Source: Streptomyces longispororuber
GTDB lineage: Bacteria; Actinomycetota; Actinomycetes; Streptomycetales; Streptomycetaceae
Reading direction: 5' to 3'
Assembly: GCF_014656095.1 (NCBI RefSeq)
Contig: NZ_BNBT01000008.1
Coordinates: 46,191 to 110,190 of the forward strand
Length of the DNA: 64,000 nt
In this document: in pieces, positions 45,210 through 54,292 of the stretch
Layout of the letters: every line of letters begins with the position of its first letter
Numbering within the stretch: position 1 is the stretch's first letter
The notes under the pieces: model-generated
What the model was told of the DNA's origin: nothing
The model's database searches: none
Seen by the model: only the letters and a program-made list of their open reading frames with translations
Translations under genes and position numbers: made by a program

Positions 45210-47678
45210 GTGGCCGAGGCGGCAGACTTCCCGGGGACCGGCCCCTCACCTGCCCACCGATGGTTCCGGCGGGCAGCGACACTGCTGGTCGGAGGGGGTC
45301 TGCTGGCCGGTCTGCTCCACCTTCCCGCGGACTCCGCCGCGTACGCCGCCGTGCCGGTGTCGGGCCAGGCCGCGGCAGGCGCGAAGACCGCCGGTCAGGG
45401 CGCGCCGGGAAGCTCCGCCCAAGGCGTACGCAACGCCTCCGGCACCGCCGTGCGGACGGGCTTCAAGGCCGACACCACCGGCTCCCGGACGGTCGACGTC
45501 TCCCTGGACTCCCTGACGCCCGGCGCCCCCCGCAAGGGCGACACCGTCACGGTCTCCGGCACGGTCACCAACGAGGGCCGTCAGCCGGTGACCAAGGCGC
45601 AGGTCGGCCTCCGTCTCGGGGCGCCCCTGGGCGGGCGGAGCGCGATCGACGCCGCCGCGCAGCGCGAGGGGTTCCAGCCGGGCTCCGACGGCACCGAGGT
45701 CGGCGGCAAGTACATCCAGAAGTTCGCCAAGCTCGCCCCGGGCGTCCCGCAGCGCTTCAGCGTCTCGGTGCCCGTCAGCGCCCTCGACCTGGGCATCGAC
45801 GGCGTCTACCAGCTCGGCGTGGCGCTGACCGGCCAGACGGCCGCCCAGCCGTACCCGCAGGTCCTCGGCATCGAGCGGACGTTCCTGCCCTGGCAGGACG
45901 GCGCGGCCGAGACGAAGACCAGGACCACGTACCTGTGGCCGTTGATCTCCACCACCCACCTCACGGCCCGGACCCGCTCCGACGAGCAGCAGACGCCCGT
46001 CTTCACGAACGAGGACCTCGCCAAGGAGATCCAGCCCGGCGGCCGCCTCGCCCAGCTCGTGACGCTCGGCAGCCAGCTCGACGTGACCTGGGTGATCGAC
46101 CCGGACCTGCTGGTGTCCGTCGACGCGATGTCGGAGAAGTACGACGTCGAGGGCCCCGACGGCACGACGGTGCCGGGCCGGTACCAGTCGGTCGCCAAGC
46201 AGTGGCTCAACGAGCTGCAGAAGACGGTCAAGGGCAAGAAGGTCGTCGCGCTGCCCTTCGCCGACCCCGACCTCGCCTCGCTCGCGCACAGCGGCAAGGC
46301 CGTCTCCGGGTCCCTCGGCCACCTCAAGGAGGCCACCGAGGTCGGCCTCGACGCGGTCACCTCGATCCTGCACGTCAAGGCGACGGCCGACTTCGCGTGG
46401 CCCGCTGAGGGTGCCGTCGACCCGTCGATCGTCGACGTCGCCACGTCGGCGGGCGCCCGCCGGGTGATCGCCCGCAGCGACAGTCTGCGCGAGACCAACA
46501 ACCTGCCCTACACGCCCAGCGCGGCCCGCCCCATCGGCGGCGGCACCACGGCCCTGGTCGCCGACGCCCGGCTGTCCACGGCCTTCCAGGGCGACATGAC
46601 GCGGTCCGAGGACGCGACGCTGGCCGTCCAGGAGTTCCTGGCCCAGAGCCTCATGGTCACGCTCCAGGACAACAGGCAGCGCCACCTCGTCGTCGCCCCG
46701 CAGCGCACGCCCACCGCGAGCCAGGCCCAGGCGATGGCCACGGCCCTGAAGGCCCTCGACGACGAGCGCTGGTCGCAGCCGCAGGACCTGGCCGCGGCCG
46801 CGAAGGCCAAGCCGGACCCGGCCGCCACCACGCAGGTGCCGTCGGCCGCCGCCTACCCGGCGTCGCTGCGCAAGCAGGAGATGCCCCGGTCCGCGTTCGA
46901 GAAGCTCCGGATCACCAAGGACAAGCTCGACCGGTTCAAGATGATCCTGTCCGAGCCGGACCGCGTGATCACGCCCTTCGGGCGGGCCATGGACCGCGAG
47001 ATGTCCACGTCGTGGCGTGGCCGCCCCGCTGAGGCGCGCGGCTTCCGCGAGGGCGTGCGGCAGTACCTGACCGGCCTGATGCACCAGGTCGGGCTGATCA
47101 AGAAGTCCAACGCGAAGCTGTCGGGACGCAGCGCGACGATCCCGGTGACGGTCCAGAACAACCTGGTCCAGGGGGTCGACCACCTCGTACTCCGGCTGAC
47201 GTCGACGAACCCCACGCGACTGAAGATCGGCGACGGCCTCTACGAGGAGCAGCCGGTCAAGATCACGGGCGGCGGTCACACCCAGTCCGTCAAGTTCACC
47301 ACCACGGCCAACGCCAACGGCCGGGTGCCGGTCTACGCCCAGCTCTACACCGAGGACAACCAGCCCTACGGCGAGGCCGTACGGTTCGAGGTCAACGTCA
47401 CCGAGATCACCCCCACGGTGATACTGGTCATCGCCGGCGGCGTCCTGCTGCTGGTCCTCGCCGGGTTCCGCATGTACACCCAGCGCAAGCGCGCGGCCCG
47501 GCTCCAGGCGGAGACCGGCCCGGACGGCGGCTCCGACGGGGACGACGGCATCGCGTCCGGCACCACCCCCGGCAGCGGTTCCGACGGCGGCGATCCCGAG
47601 CAGCCGAGTGACCCGGCGCCGGACACCGCTCCCGAAAGCACCGAGGCATCGCAGACGGGTGAGAGAGTGGACCGTTGA
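45210..47678 (+). CDS. Secreted/membrane-anchored DUF6049 protein
   Basis: About 822 residues. An N-terminal signal/anchor (RRAATLLVGGGLLAGLLHLP) leads to a large extracytoplasmic region that starts with an immunoglobulin-like segment (LTPGAPRKGDTVTVSGTVTNEG) and ends with a second beta-rich part. A C-terminal helix (VILVIAGGVLLLVLAGFRMY) precedes a basic/acidic tail. It is the counterpart of mycobacterial Rv3909, always upstream of murJ. GTG 45210 (MAEAADF) fits conservation; ATG 45147 would add 21 residues. It is likely part of the cell-wall export machinery with MurJ, by context. Confidence 0.82.
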   Translation: MAEAADFPGTGPSPAHRWFRRAATLLVGGGLLAGLLHLPADSAAYAAVPVSGQAAAGAKTAGQGAPGSSAQGVRNASGTAVRTGFKADTTGSRTVDVSLDSLTPGAPRKGDTVTVSGTVTNEGRQPVTKAQVGLRLGAPLGGRSAIDAAAQREGFQPGSDGTEVGGKYIQKFAKLAPGVPQRFSVSVPVSALDLGIDGVYQLGVALTGQTAAQPYPQVLGIERTFLPWQDGAAETKTRTTYLWPLISTTHLTARTRSDEQQTPVFTNEDLAKEIQPGGRLAQLVTLGSQLDVTWVIDPDLLVSVDAMSEKYDVEGPDGTTVPGRYQSVAKQWLNELQKTVKGKKVVALPFADPDLASLAHSGKAVSGSLGHLKEATEVGLDAVTSILHVKATADFAWPAEGAVDPSIVDVATSAGARRVIARSDSLRETNNLPYTPSAARPIGGGTTALVADARLSTAFQGDMTRSEDATLAVQEFLAQSLMVTLQDNRQRHLVVAPQRTPTASQAQAMATALKALDDERWSQPQDLAAAAKAKPDPAATTQVPSAAAYPASLRKQEMPRSAFEKLRITKDKLDRFKMILSEPDRVITPFGRAMDREMSTSWRGRPAEARGFREGVRQYLTGLMHQVGLIKKSNAKLSGRSATIPVTVQNNLVQGVDHLVLRLTSTNPTRLKIGDGLYEEQPVKITGGGHTQSVKFTTTANANGRVPVYAQLYTEDNQPYGEAVRFEVNVTEITPTVILVIAGGVLLLVLAGFRMYTQRKRAARLQAETGPDGGSDGDDGIASGTTPGSGSDGGDPEQPSDPAPDTAPESTEASQTGERVDR

Positions 47679-47725
47679 GCGATGTCGTGGCCGGTGGGCC
47701 CGCGGACCATGAGGTGGGGTAAACC

Positions 47726-50359
47726 ATGAACGCGCCGTACGACGGTGAGCGCGGCCAGGGCGCGGGCGGCTCCGGCGCGGCCGGGGGCCGACCTCCAGGC
47801 CCTCATGACGAAGGCCAGGTGCCGCAGCAGCAGGCACCCGACGCCTACCTCCAGGACGCCTACGCGCAAGACCCCTACCGGGCCCAGGACCTCTCGGCCC
47901 AGGACCCGGTCACCGAGGCGCTCTACGACCACGCCGCGCACCCCCCGCCCCCGCCCGGCACGTACCAGGACCCCCAGCACCTCTACGCCCAGCCGCCGCC
48001 GTCACCGCACGCCCCGGACCCCCGTGTGTGGGCGCAGACGCCGCCCCCGGAGCCGGACGGCGTGACCATGCACCTCCCCTACGGCGACGACCCCCGTACG
48101 ACGCAGTACGTCGGCGTCGACGACCTGGTCAGCCAGGCCGGGGAGGAGCGGCACCAGCCGGACGCCTTCGCGCACCTCTTCCGCGACCAGCAGAGCAGCG
48201 GCTACCCCAACCCGCGCGGTGGCGCGCCGCACGAGCAGGACCCGCACCTGGGCAGCGGCTACCGCCCCGACCCCCGCGGCGAGGCGCACCAGCCCGGGGG
48301 CTACCCCGGCCAGGGCCAGTCCGGCTACCCCGGGCAGCAGGGCGCCGGGCACCATGACCCGCGGCAGGGCGGTTACGACCAGGGCCGGCAGGAGCCCGGC
48401 TATCCCGACCAGGGCACCGCGTACCCCTACCAGCAGGGCGCCGCTCCCTACGCCGACCAGCAGGGCGGTGCGCAGTACGCGTATCCGCAGCAAGACCAGT
48501 ACCACCCCCAGAGCGGCACCCCGTACGTGAACCACCAGAACGCCCCCTACGCCCACCAGCAGCAGGGCGGCTACTACCAGGACCCCGACCCGCAGGGCGG
48601 CCCGTACCAGGACCCCCAGGCGTACGACCCGCAGTACGACATCGTGCGCCCGCCCGCGGAGTCCCCCACCGTGCCCGTCCCGGCGGCGGAGCCGACGCCC
48701 GCCCCGGCCGCGCCCCCGGTGAAGTCCGGCGGCCGCGCGTCCAGCCTGCTGAAGTCCAGCGCCGTGATGGCCGCGGGCACGATGGTCTCCCGGCTCACCG
48801 GCTTCGTCCGCTCCGCGATGATCGTCTCGGCCCTGGGCATCGGCCTGCTCGGCGACACCTTCCAGGTCGCCTACCAGCTCCCGACGATGATCTACATCCT
48901 CACCGTGGGCGGCGGCCTCAACTCGGTCTTCGTGCCGCAGCTCGTGCGCGCCATGAAGGACGACAAGGACGGCGGCCAGGCGTACGCCAACCGCCTGCTG
49001 ACCCTCGTCATGGTGGCGCTCGGCGTGCTCACCGTGATCGGCTGGTTCGCGGCGCCCTTCCTCGTGCACCTGCTGTCCACCCCGGTCGCGAGCGACCCGG
49101 ACGCGAACGAGGTCGGAGTCACCTTCGTCCGCTACTTCCTGCCCTCGATCTTCTTCATGGGCGTCCACGTCGTCATGGGGCAGATCCTCAACGCACACGG
49201 CAAGTTCGGCGCGATGATGTGGACGCCGGTCCTCAACAACATCGTCATCATCGCGACGCTCGGCATGTTCCTGTGGGTGTACGGCACCTCCGAGAAGTCC
49301 GGCATCCGCGTCACGAACATCCCCGACGACGGCGTGCGCCTCCTCGGCGTCGGCGTCCTGCTCGGGCTCGTCGTCCAGTCGCTGGCGATGATCCCCTACT
49401 TGCGCGAGACCGGTTTCAAGCCGCGTCTGCGCTTCGACTGGAAGGGCCAGGGCCTCGGCAAGGCGGCCATGCTCGCCAAGTGGACGTTGTTCTTCGTCCT
49501 CGCCAACCAGGCCGGCGCGATCGTCGTGTCCCAGTTGGGCACCGCGGCGGTCAAGCACTCCGGCATGGACGGCACCGGCTTCTCCGCCTACTCCAACGCC
49601 CAGCTCATCTGGGGCCTGCCGCAGGCCATCATCACCGTCTCGCTCATGGCCGCCCTGCTGCCCCGCCTGGCGCGCTCCGCGCACGAGGGCGACACCGGCG
49701 CGGTCCGCGACGACATCTCGCAGGGCCTGCGCACCTCGGCCGTCGCGATCGTGCCGGTCGCCTTCAGCTTCGTCGCGCTCGGCATCCCGATGTGCACCCT
49801 GATGTTCGGCTCGTCCGGGATCAACGGCGCCACCCGCATGGGCTACATGCTGATGGCCTTCGGCCTCGGCCTGATCCCCTACTCCGTGCAGTACGTCGTC
49901 CTCCGCGCCTTCTACGCGTACGAAGACACCCGCACCCCCTTCTACAACACCGTCATCGTGGCCGCCTTCAACGCCGCCGCCTCCGCGCTCTGCTACGTGG
50001 TGCTGCCCGCCCGCTGGGCCGTAGCCGGCATGGCCGCTTCGTACGGCCTCGCCTACGCGATCGGGGTGGGCGTCGCCTGGCAGCGGCTGCGCAAGCGGCT
50101 GGGGGGCGACCTGGACGGTGCGAACGTGGTGCGTACGTACGCCCGCCTCGTGATCGCCTCGGTGCCGGGTGCGATTCTCGGCGCCGCGACCGGGTACGCG
50201 ATCACGAAGGCGATGGGGCAGGGCGTCATCGGCTCGCTGGCCGCGCTGGTCGCCGGCTGCGCCGTCCTCTTCGGGGTCTTCTTCCTCGTCGCGCGGCGCC
50301 TGCGCATCCAGGAACTCAACTCCCTCGTCGGTACGGTACGGGGGCGCCTGGGACGCTGA
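47726..50359 (+). CDS. murJ: Lipid II flippase MurJ (MviN) with a long disordered N-terminus
   Basis: Translocates lipid II across the membrane for peptidoglycan synthesis. The MOP-superfamily core starts at about residue 340 (SAVMAAGTMVSRLTGFVRSAMIV) and has fourteen predicted helices, with FFMGVHVVMGQILNAHGKFGA and RAFYAYEDTRTPFYNT as MurJ-typical parts. The first 330 residues are Pro/Gln/Tyr/Gly-rich (e.g. QQGAAPYADQQGGAQYAYPQ). ATG 47726 follows GTGGGGTAA. It lies in the cluster DUF6049-murJ-pseudokinase-sigma-anti-sigma. Confidence 0.95.
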   Translation: MNAPYDGERGQGAGGSGAAGGRPPGPHDEGQVPQQQAPDAYLQDAYAQDPYRAQDLSAQDPVTEALYDHAAHPPPPPGTYQDPQHLYAQPPPSPHAPDPRVWAQTPPPEPDGVTMHLPYGDDPRTTQYVGVDDLVSQAGEERHQPDAFAHLFRDQQSSGYPNPRGGAPHEQDPHLGSGYRPDPRGEAHQPGGYPGQGQSGYPGQQGAGHHDPRQGGYDQGRQEPGYPDQGTAYPYQQGAAPYADQQGGAQYAYPQQDQYHPQSGTPYVNHQNAPYAHQQQGGYYQDPDPQGGPYQDPQAYDPQYDIVRPPAESPTVPVPAAEPTPAPAAPPVKSGGRASSLLKSSAVMAAGTMVSRLTGFVRSAMIVSALGIGLLGDTFQVAYQLPTMIYILTVGGGLNSVFVPQLVRAMKDDKDGGQAYANRLLTLVMVALGVLTVIGWFAAPFLVHLLSTPVASDPDANEVGVTFVRYFLPSIFFMGVHVVMGQILNAHGKFGAMMWTPVLNNIVIIATLGMFLWVYGTSEKSGIRVTNIPDDGVRLLGVGVLLGLVVQSLAMIPYLRETGFKPRLRFDWKGQGLGKAAMLAKWTLFFVLANQAGAIVVSQLGTAAVKHSGMDGTGFSAYSNAQLIWGLPQAIITVSLMAALLPRLARSAHEGDTGAVRDDISQGLRTSAVAIVPVAFSFVALGIPMCTLMFGSSGINGATRMGYMLMAFGLGLIPYSVQYVVLRAFYAYEDTRTPFYNTVIVAAFNAAASALCYVVLPARWAVAGMAASYGLAYAIGVGVAWQRLRKRLGGDLDGANVVRTYARLVIASVPGAILGAATGYAITKAMGQGVIGSLAALVAGCAVLFGVFFLVARRLRIQELNSLVGTVRGRLGR

Positions 50360-50477
50360 GGCACGGCAGTCCGCACAACCATCGTCGGCCATCGCGTGTC
50401 GTGCATAGCGGCGGACTGTGGGCACAATTGGCTTTGGCGTCTGACGAAGCGCAACGGATGGGGAGGCAGGAACGACG

Positions 50478-52178
50478 GTGGCGGAACGGAGCACGGCTGC
50501 CGTCGACGTGGCAGATACCAGCGGTGACCAACCGCTGACCGCGAAGGCGGAGCAGGCCACGGCCGACGGGGTGGCCCAGACCCGGGAGCGGGACACGGCG
50601 GACGACAGCGCGGCGAAGAAGAAGGGGCGCTCGACCCCGCCCGGGGCGACCACACCCCCCGAACTGCACAGCGGGCACAAACTCGCCAGGCGCTACCGCC
50701 TCGAGGAGTGCGTCACCCGTCTGGACGGTTTCAGCAGTTGGCGCGCGGTGGACGAGAAGCTGCGCCGGGCGGTGGGCGTGCACGTGCTGCCCGCCGACCA
50801 CCCCCGCGCCCGCTCGGTCCTCGCCGCGGCCCGGTCCGCCGCGCTCCTCGGCGACCCGCGCTTCGTGCAGGTCCTGGACGCGGTCGAGGAGAACGACCTC
50901 GTCTACGTCGTGCACGAATGGCTTCCGGACGCCACGGAGCTGACCACCCTCCTCGCCTCCGGTCCGCTGGAGGCCCACGACGCCTACCAGCTCGTCCACC
51001 AGGTCGCCCAGGCCATGGCGGCCGCCCACCGCGAAGGCCTCTCCCACCTTCGTCTGACGCCCGGGGCGGTCCTGCGCACGTCCTCCGGGCAGTACCGCAT
51101 CCGCGGCCTCGCCGTGAACGCGGCGCTGCGCGGCATCAGCTCCGAGACGCCCCAGCGCACCGACACGGAGGCCGTCGGCGCCCTGCTGTACGCCGCCCTG
51201 ACCCAGCGCTGGCCGTACGAGAACGACGCGCACGGCCTGTCCGGGCTGCCCAAGGACGTCGGCCTGATCCCGCCGGACCAGGTCCGTGCCGGTGTGCACC
51301 GGGGTCTGTCCGAGCTCTGCATGCGCGCGCTGGTCAACGACGGCGCGACCGCGTCCCGCCAGGAGCCCGCCTGCGCCACGCCGGACGACCTGGTGAAGGC
51401 CATCGGCGAGATGCCCCGCGTCCGCCCCCCGGAGCCGGCCTTCGCGGCTCCGCCCGAGTACCAGCGCCCGTCCTTCCAGCAGGGCTCCTACGGCCGCACC
51501 GCGCAGCCGCCGGGCGTGACCCAGCCCGTCCCGCCGCCGCCCCCGCTGCAGAGCCGCACCGGCAAGGCGCTCAAGTGGGCGGTCTCCGCGCTGCTCATCG
51601 CCGCGCTCGGGCTCGGTAGCTGGCAGCTCGCGGACGCCCTGATGGACCGCGACGGGAAGTCGGGGGACTCCGGGACGACGCGGACGTCCGAGGGCGGCGA
51701 CAAGAACAAGTCCAGGCCCGGAAAGCCGATCCAGGTCGCGAACGCCCTGGCGAGCGGCATCGGCGGTGCGTTCAAGAAGTCCTACGAGAACGGCTCCTCG
51801 CTCTGGCGCACCTCGACGTACCAGGACGGGCCGCGCCTCGCCCCGTACCAGCCCGGCGCCGGCATCGTCTACGACCTGGGGTCGACGAAGGAGATCTCCG
51901 ACGCGGAGATCGAGCTGCTTTACAGCGGCGATCGCACCTCGATCGAGCTGTACGCGTCCGATTCGATGGCGCCCAAGGGGCCCGTCGACTCCATGAAGAA
52001 GCTCGGCAAGGGCTCCACAACCGGCTCCACCGTGAAGCTCAGGGCGGACGCCAAGGTGAAGACGCGGTACGTGCTCCTCTGGGTGACGGAGGTGCCGAGG
52101 GTCGCGGCCGAGCAGTACCGCGAACCCGGCTTCCGCCAGGCCATCAAGAACGTGCGGTTCAAGGGCTTCAAGGGCTGA
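50478..52178 (+). CDS. Membrane-anchored pseudokinase (MurJ partner)
   Basis: 566 residues from GTG 50478, preceded by GGGGAGGCAGG. A protein-kinase-like domain spans about residues 70-300, but it is catalytically dead. The HRD loop is replaced by LSHLRLTPGAVLRT, DFG is absent (IRGLAVNAA), and no conserved VAIK lysine is seen (AVGVHVLPAD). A linker of Pro/Gln, a membrane helix at about 365-388 and an extracellular beta-domain (about 420-566) follow. In mycobacteria the equivalent pseudokinase is fused to MviN (Rv3910), where it recruits a forkhead-domain regulator after phosphorylation; here it is a separate gene downstream of murJ. Confidence 0.88.
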   Translation: MAERSTAAVDVADTSGDQPLTAKAEQATADGVAQTRERDTADDSAAKKKGRSTPPGATTPPELHSGHKLARRYRLEECVTRLDGFSSWRAVDEKLRRAVGVHVLPADHPRARSVLAAARSAALLGDPRFVQVLDAVEENDLVYVVHEWLPDATELTTLLASGPLEAHDAYQLVHQVAQAMAAAHREGLSHLRLTPGAVLRTSSGQYRIRGLAVNAALRGISSETPQRTDTEAVGALLYAALTQRWPYENDAHGLSGLPKDVGLIPPDQVRAGVHRGLSELCMRALVNDGATASRQEPACATPDDLVKAIGEMPRVRPPEPAFAAPPEYQRPSFQQGSYGRTAQPPGVTQPVPPPPPLQSRTGKALKWAVSALLIAALGLGSWQLADALMDRDGKSGDSGTTRTSEGGDKNKSRPGKPIQVANALASGIGGAFKKSYENGSSLWRTSTYQDGPRLAPYQPGAGIVYDLGSTKEISDAEIELLYSGDRTSIELYASDSMAPKGPVDSMKKLGKGSTTGSTVKLRADAKVKTRYVLLWVTEVPRVAAEQYREPGFRQAIKNVRFKGFKG

Positions 52179-52208
52179 GGACCGGCACATCTCACCAGGG
52201 GGAGGGGG

Positions 52209-52973
52209 TTGGAGGTGGACGACGCCGCGCGCGGCGAGCTGAGCGACCAGGACCTCCTGTCCCGGCACGTCGCCGGTGACACGGATGCCTTCGGGGAGCT
52301 CGTCCGCCGCCACCGCGACCGGCTGTGGGCGGTGGCCCTGCGCACTCTGGGAGACCGTGAGGAGGCCGCGGACGCCGTCCAGGACGCCCTGGTCTCCGCC
52401 TACCGCGCCGCCCATACGTTCCGCGGCCAGTCCGCCGTGACCACCTGGCTGCACCGCATCACCGTGAACGCCTGCCTCGACCGGGCGCGCAAGGCCGCCT
52501 CCCGGAAGACCTCGCCCGTCGAGGACACCGAGCGCCTGGACCAGCTCCTGGAGCCCCACGAGTCCGCGGCGGCGCCGGTCGAGCGCGGTGACCTGCACCG
52601 CGAGCTCCTGCGGGCGCTGCGCACCCTGCCGCCGGACCAGCGCGCCGCCCTCGTCCTGGTGGACATGCAGGGCTACCCCGTCGCCGAAGCGGCCCGCGTC
52701 CTCGACATCCCCACCGGCACGGTGAAGAGCCGCTGCGCCCGGGGCAGAGCGAGGCTCCTGCCCCTCCTGACCCATCTGCGGACCGAACCGCCGGGCGAGA
52801 GCGGCGCCGGCAGCCCGGGCACCCAGGGTGGCGGCAAAAAGGCCGGCCCAGGAAGGAACCGGACGCAGGGGACAACCGTCCCACCGGCAGCGGGCCCCTC
52901 GCGTACGGAGGGTCCCCAGGACCCGGGACCCGGCGATTCAGCGGCAGTGAAGGGCGGAGGTGGGCGAGCGTGA
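52209..52973 (+). CDS. sigM: ECF RNA polymerase sigma factor (SigM-like by synteny)
   Basis: 254 residues with sigma region 2 (DAFGELVRRHRDRLWAVALRTLGDREEAADAVQDALVSAYRAAHTF...TWLHRITVNACLDRARK) and region 4 (LRTLPPDQRAALVLVDMQGYPVAEAARVLDIPTGTVKSRCARGRARL). A Pro/Gly-rich tail of about 55 residues is unusual. The order murJ-sigma-anti-sigma-trxB-trxA matches mycobacterial sigM; the symbol has been used for a different Streptomyces sigma factor. The start is uncertain: TTG 52209, or GTG 52215, which has better spacing after GGAGGGGG. Confidence 0.88.
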   Translation: MEVDDAARGELSDQDLLSRHVAGDTDAFGELVRRHRDRLWAVALRTLGDREEAADAVQDALVSAYRAAHTFRGQSAVTTWLHRITVNACLDRARKAASRKTSPVEDTERLDQLLEPHESAAAPVERGDLHRELLRALRTLPPDQRAALVLVDMQGYPVAEAARVLDIPTGTVKSRCARGRARLLPLLTHLRTEPPGESGAGSPGTQGGGKKAGPGRNRTQGTTVPPAAGPSRTEGPQDPGPGDSAAVKGGGGRA

Positions 52974-54070
52974 CCACGACGACGGACTCGGCTGGGCACC
53001 CGGACGTCTCCGAGATCTCCGACCTCACCGAGGGCCTGCTCTCCCCGTCCCGCACCCACGACGTGCGGCGCCACCTGGACGACTGCGCGCTCTGTACCGA
53101 CGTCTACGACTCCCTCGAGGAGATTCGCGGCATGCTCGGCACGCTCCCCGGCGTCCCACGCATGCCCGCCGACGTCGCGGAGCGCATCGACGCGGCACTG
53201 GCGGCAGAGGCACTCCTGGATGCCACGGCGACCGACGGAGCGGGTACGCCCGCACGCGGTGCCGAGACGGCCGAAGCAGTCAGTCAGGCGGCGGCCAGCG
53301 AGTCCGTCGTCGATGTTTCACGTGAAACATCGACCGCCGGGGCGAGCACACCGGACTCCGACTCGACGGTCTCGGACCCGGTACCGGACACACCGGACGA
53401 CGCCTCGGACGCCTCGGGCGCCTCGGGCGCCTCAGGCCCGTCGGCCACGTCCGGCAAGCCGGTGGCCTCTGTCGGCGCCACCCCGGGGAGCGGTGCTCCA
53501 CGGCCCGCCGGGCACGCCCGTGCGGCCACCGGTCCGGGGCGCGGCGGGCGTCTGCGGGGCAGGCGGCGCCGTACTGCCGTCCTCGGTGCCGTCGTGGGCG
53601 CGGCCGCTCTGAGCCTGGGCACGCTGCTGATCCAGCCGTGGGACACCGGCTCGAAGGGCACCACGGCCGGCCGGTCGGAGGGCGCGCACACGTTCTCCGA
53701 GGACAAGCTTGAGGACCGGGTCAGCAAGCTCCTGGCGAAGGAGCCGTCGATCACGGGTGTCGGTACCCCGGGTCCCAAGTCGAGCGTCGGCTCCCAGTCG
53801 AGCCCGAACGGCCCGAAGAAGGGCTCGACGATGCAGGACGAGTACGTCCAGGTGCCGGCCTGTGTCGAGCGGGGCCTCGACGGCCGCACCCCGCTGGCCG
53901 CCGACAAGGGCACGTACAAAGGCAAGAGCGCCTACCTCGTCGTCGTTCCGCACGACTCCGACGGCGCGAAGGTGTCCGCGTACATCGTCGACGCCTCCTG
54001 TGTGAACGCGTCCTCGTCGCCCGACGCGACCGGCAAGGTGCTGCTCACCGAGTCCTACGCCCGGAACTGA
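52970..54070 (+). CDS. Zinc-anti-sigma factor, membrane-anchored
   Basis: 366 residues; GTG 52970 overlaps the sigma stop (GTGA), indicating coupled translation and 1:1 stoichiometry. The N-terminal ASD has a ZAS motif, H35-x3-C39-x2-C42 (RRHLDDCALC). A Ser/Thr/Gly-rich linker, in which codons for VSRET are a parS site, leads to a membrane helix at about residues 200-220 (RTAVLGAVVGAAALSLGTLL) and an extracytoplasmic domain. The protein probably holds the partner sigma factor at the membrane until a stress signal is sensed. Confidence 0.87.
   Translation: MTTTTDSAGHPDVSEISDLTEGLLSPSRTHDVRRHLDDCALCTDVYDSLEEIRGMLGTLPGVPRMPADVAERIDAALAAEALLDATATDGAGTPARGAETAEAVSQAAASESVVDVSRETSTAGASTPDSDSTVSDPVPDTPDDASDASGASGASGPSATSGKPVASVGATPGSGAPRPAGHARAATGPGRGGRLRGRRRRTAVLGAVVGAAALSLGTLLIQPWDTGSKGTTAGRSEGAHTFSEDKLEDRVSKLLAKEPSITGVGTPGPKSSVGSQSSPNGPKKGSTMQDEYVQVPACVERGLDGRTPLAADKGTYKGKSAYLVVVPHDSDGAKVSAYIVDASCVNASSSPDATGKVLLTESYARN
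53315..53328. other. Intragenic parS site
   Basis: Perfect GTTTCACGTGAAAC inside the anti-sigma gene, within a 26-bp perfect palindrome (53309-53334). In the gene's frame it reads DVSRETS. Confidence 0.96.
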
Positions 54071-54192
54071 GCGGGCCCCTCCGCGAGCCCCGGGCCTTGC
54101 CCGCGCGCCTCGTCGGACACGCCGGACGTCGGCGCCGGTCGGACGCGCCCCTGCGAGCCGCGTGCGCCGCTTCCGTGTGCTCGGACACGTTT

Positions 54193-54219
54193 GGGAATGC
54201 GCGCCCCGTAGGATCCGTT
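54193..54219 (+). promoter_or_regulatory. SigR-type promoter of trxBA
   Basis: GGGAAT at 54193-54198 and GTT at 54217-54219 are separated by exactly 18 bases, the consensus for Streptomyces SigR, the thiol-oxidative-stress sigma factor known to transcribe trxBA. It lies 74 bases upstream of the trxB start codon. Confidence 0.85.
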
Positions 54220-54292
54220 GGGTGGGGTGAGAGCCCTGAGACAGGCACCCGCCAGCAGTACGCAGCAGTCTTCAGAGACGAGGAATCAAGCC

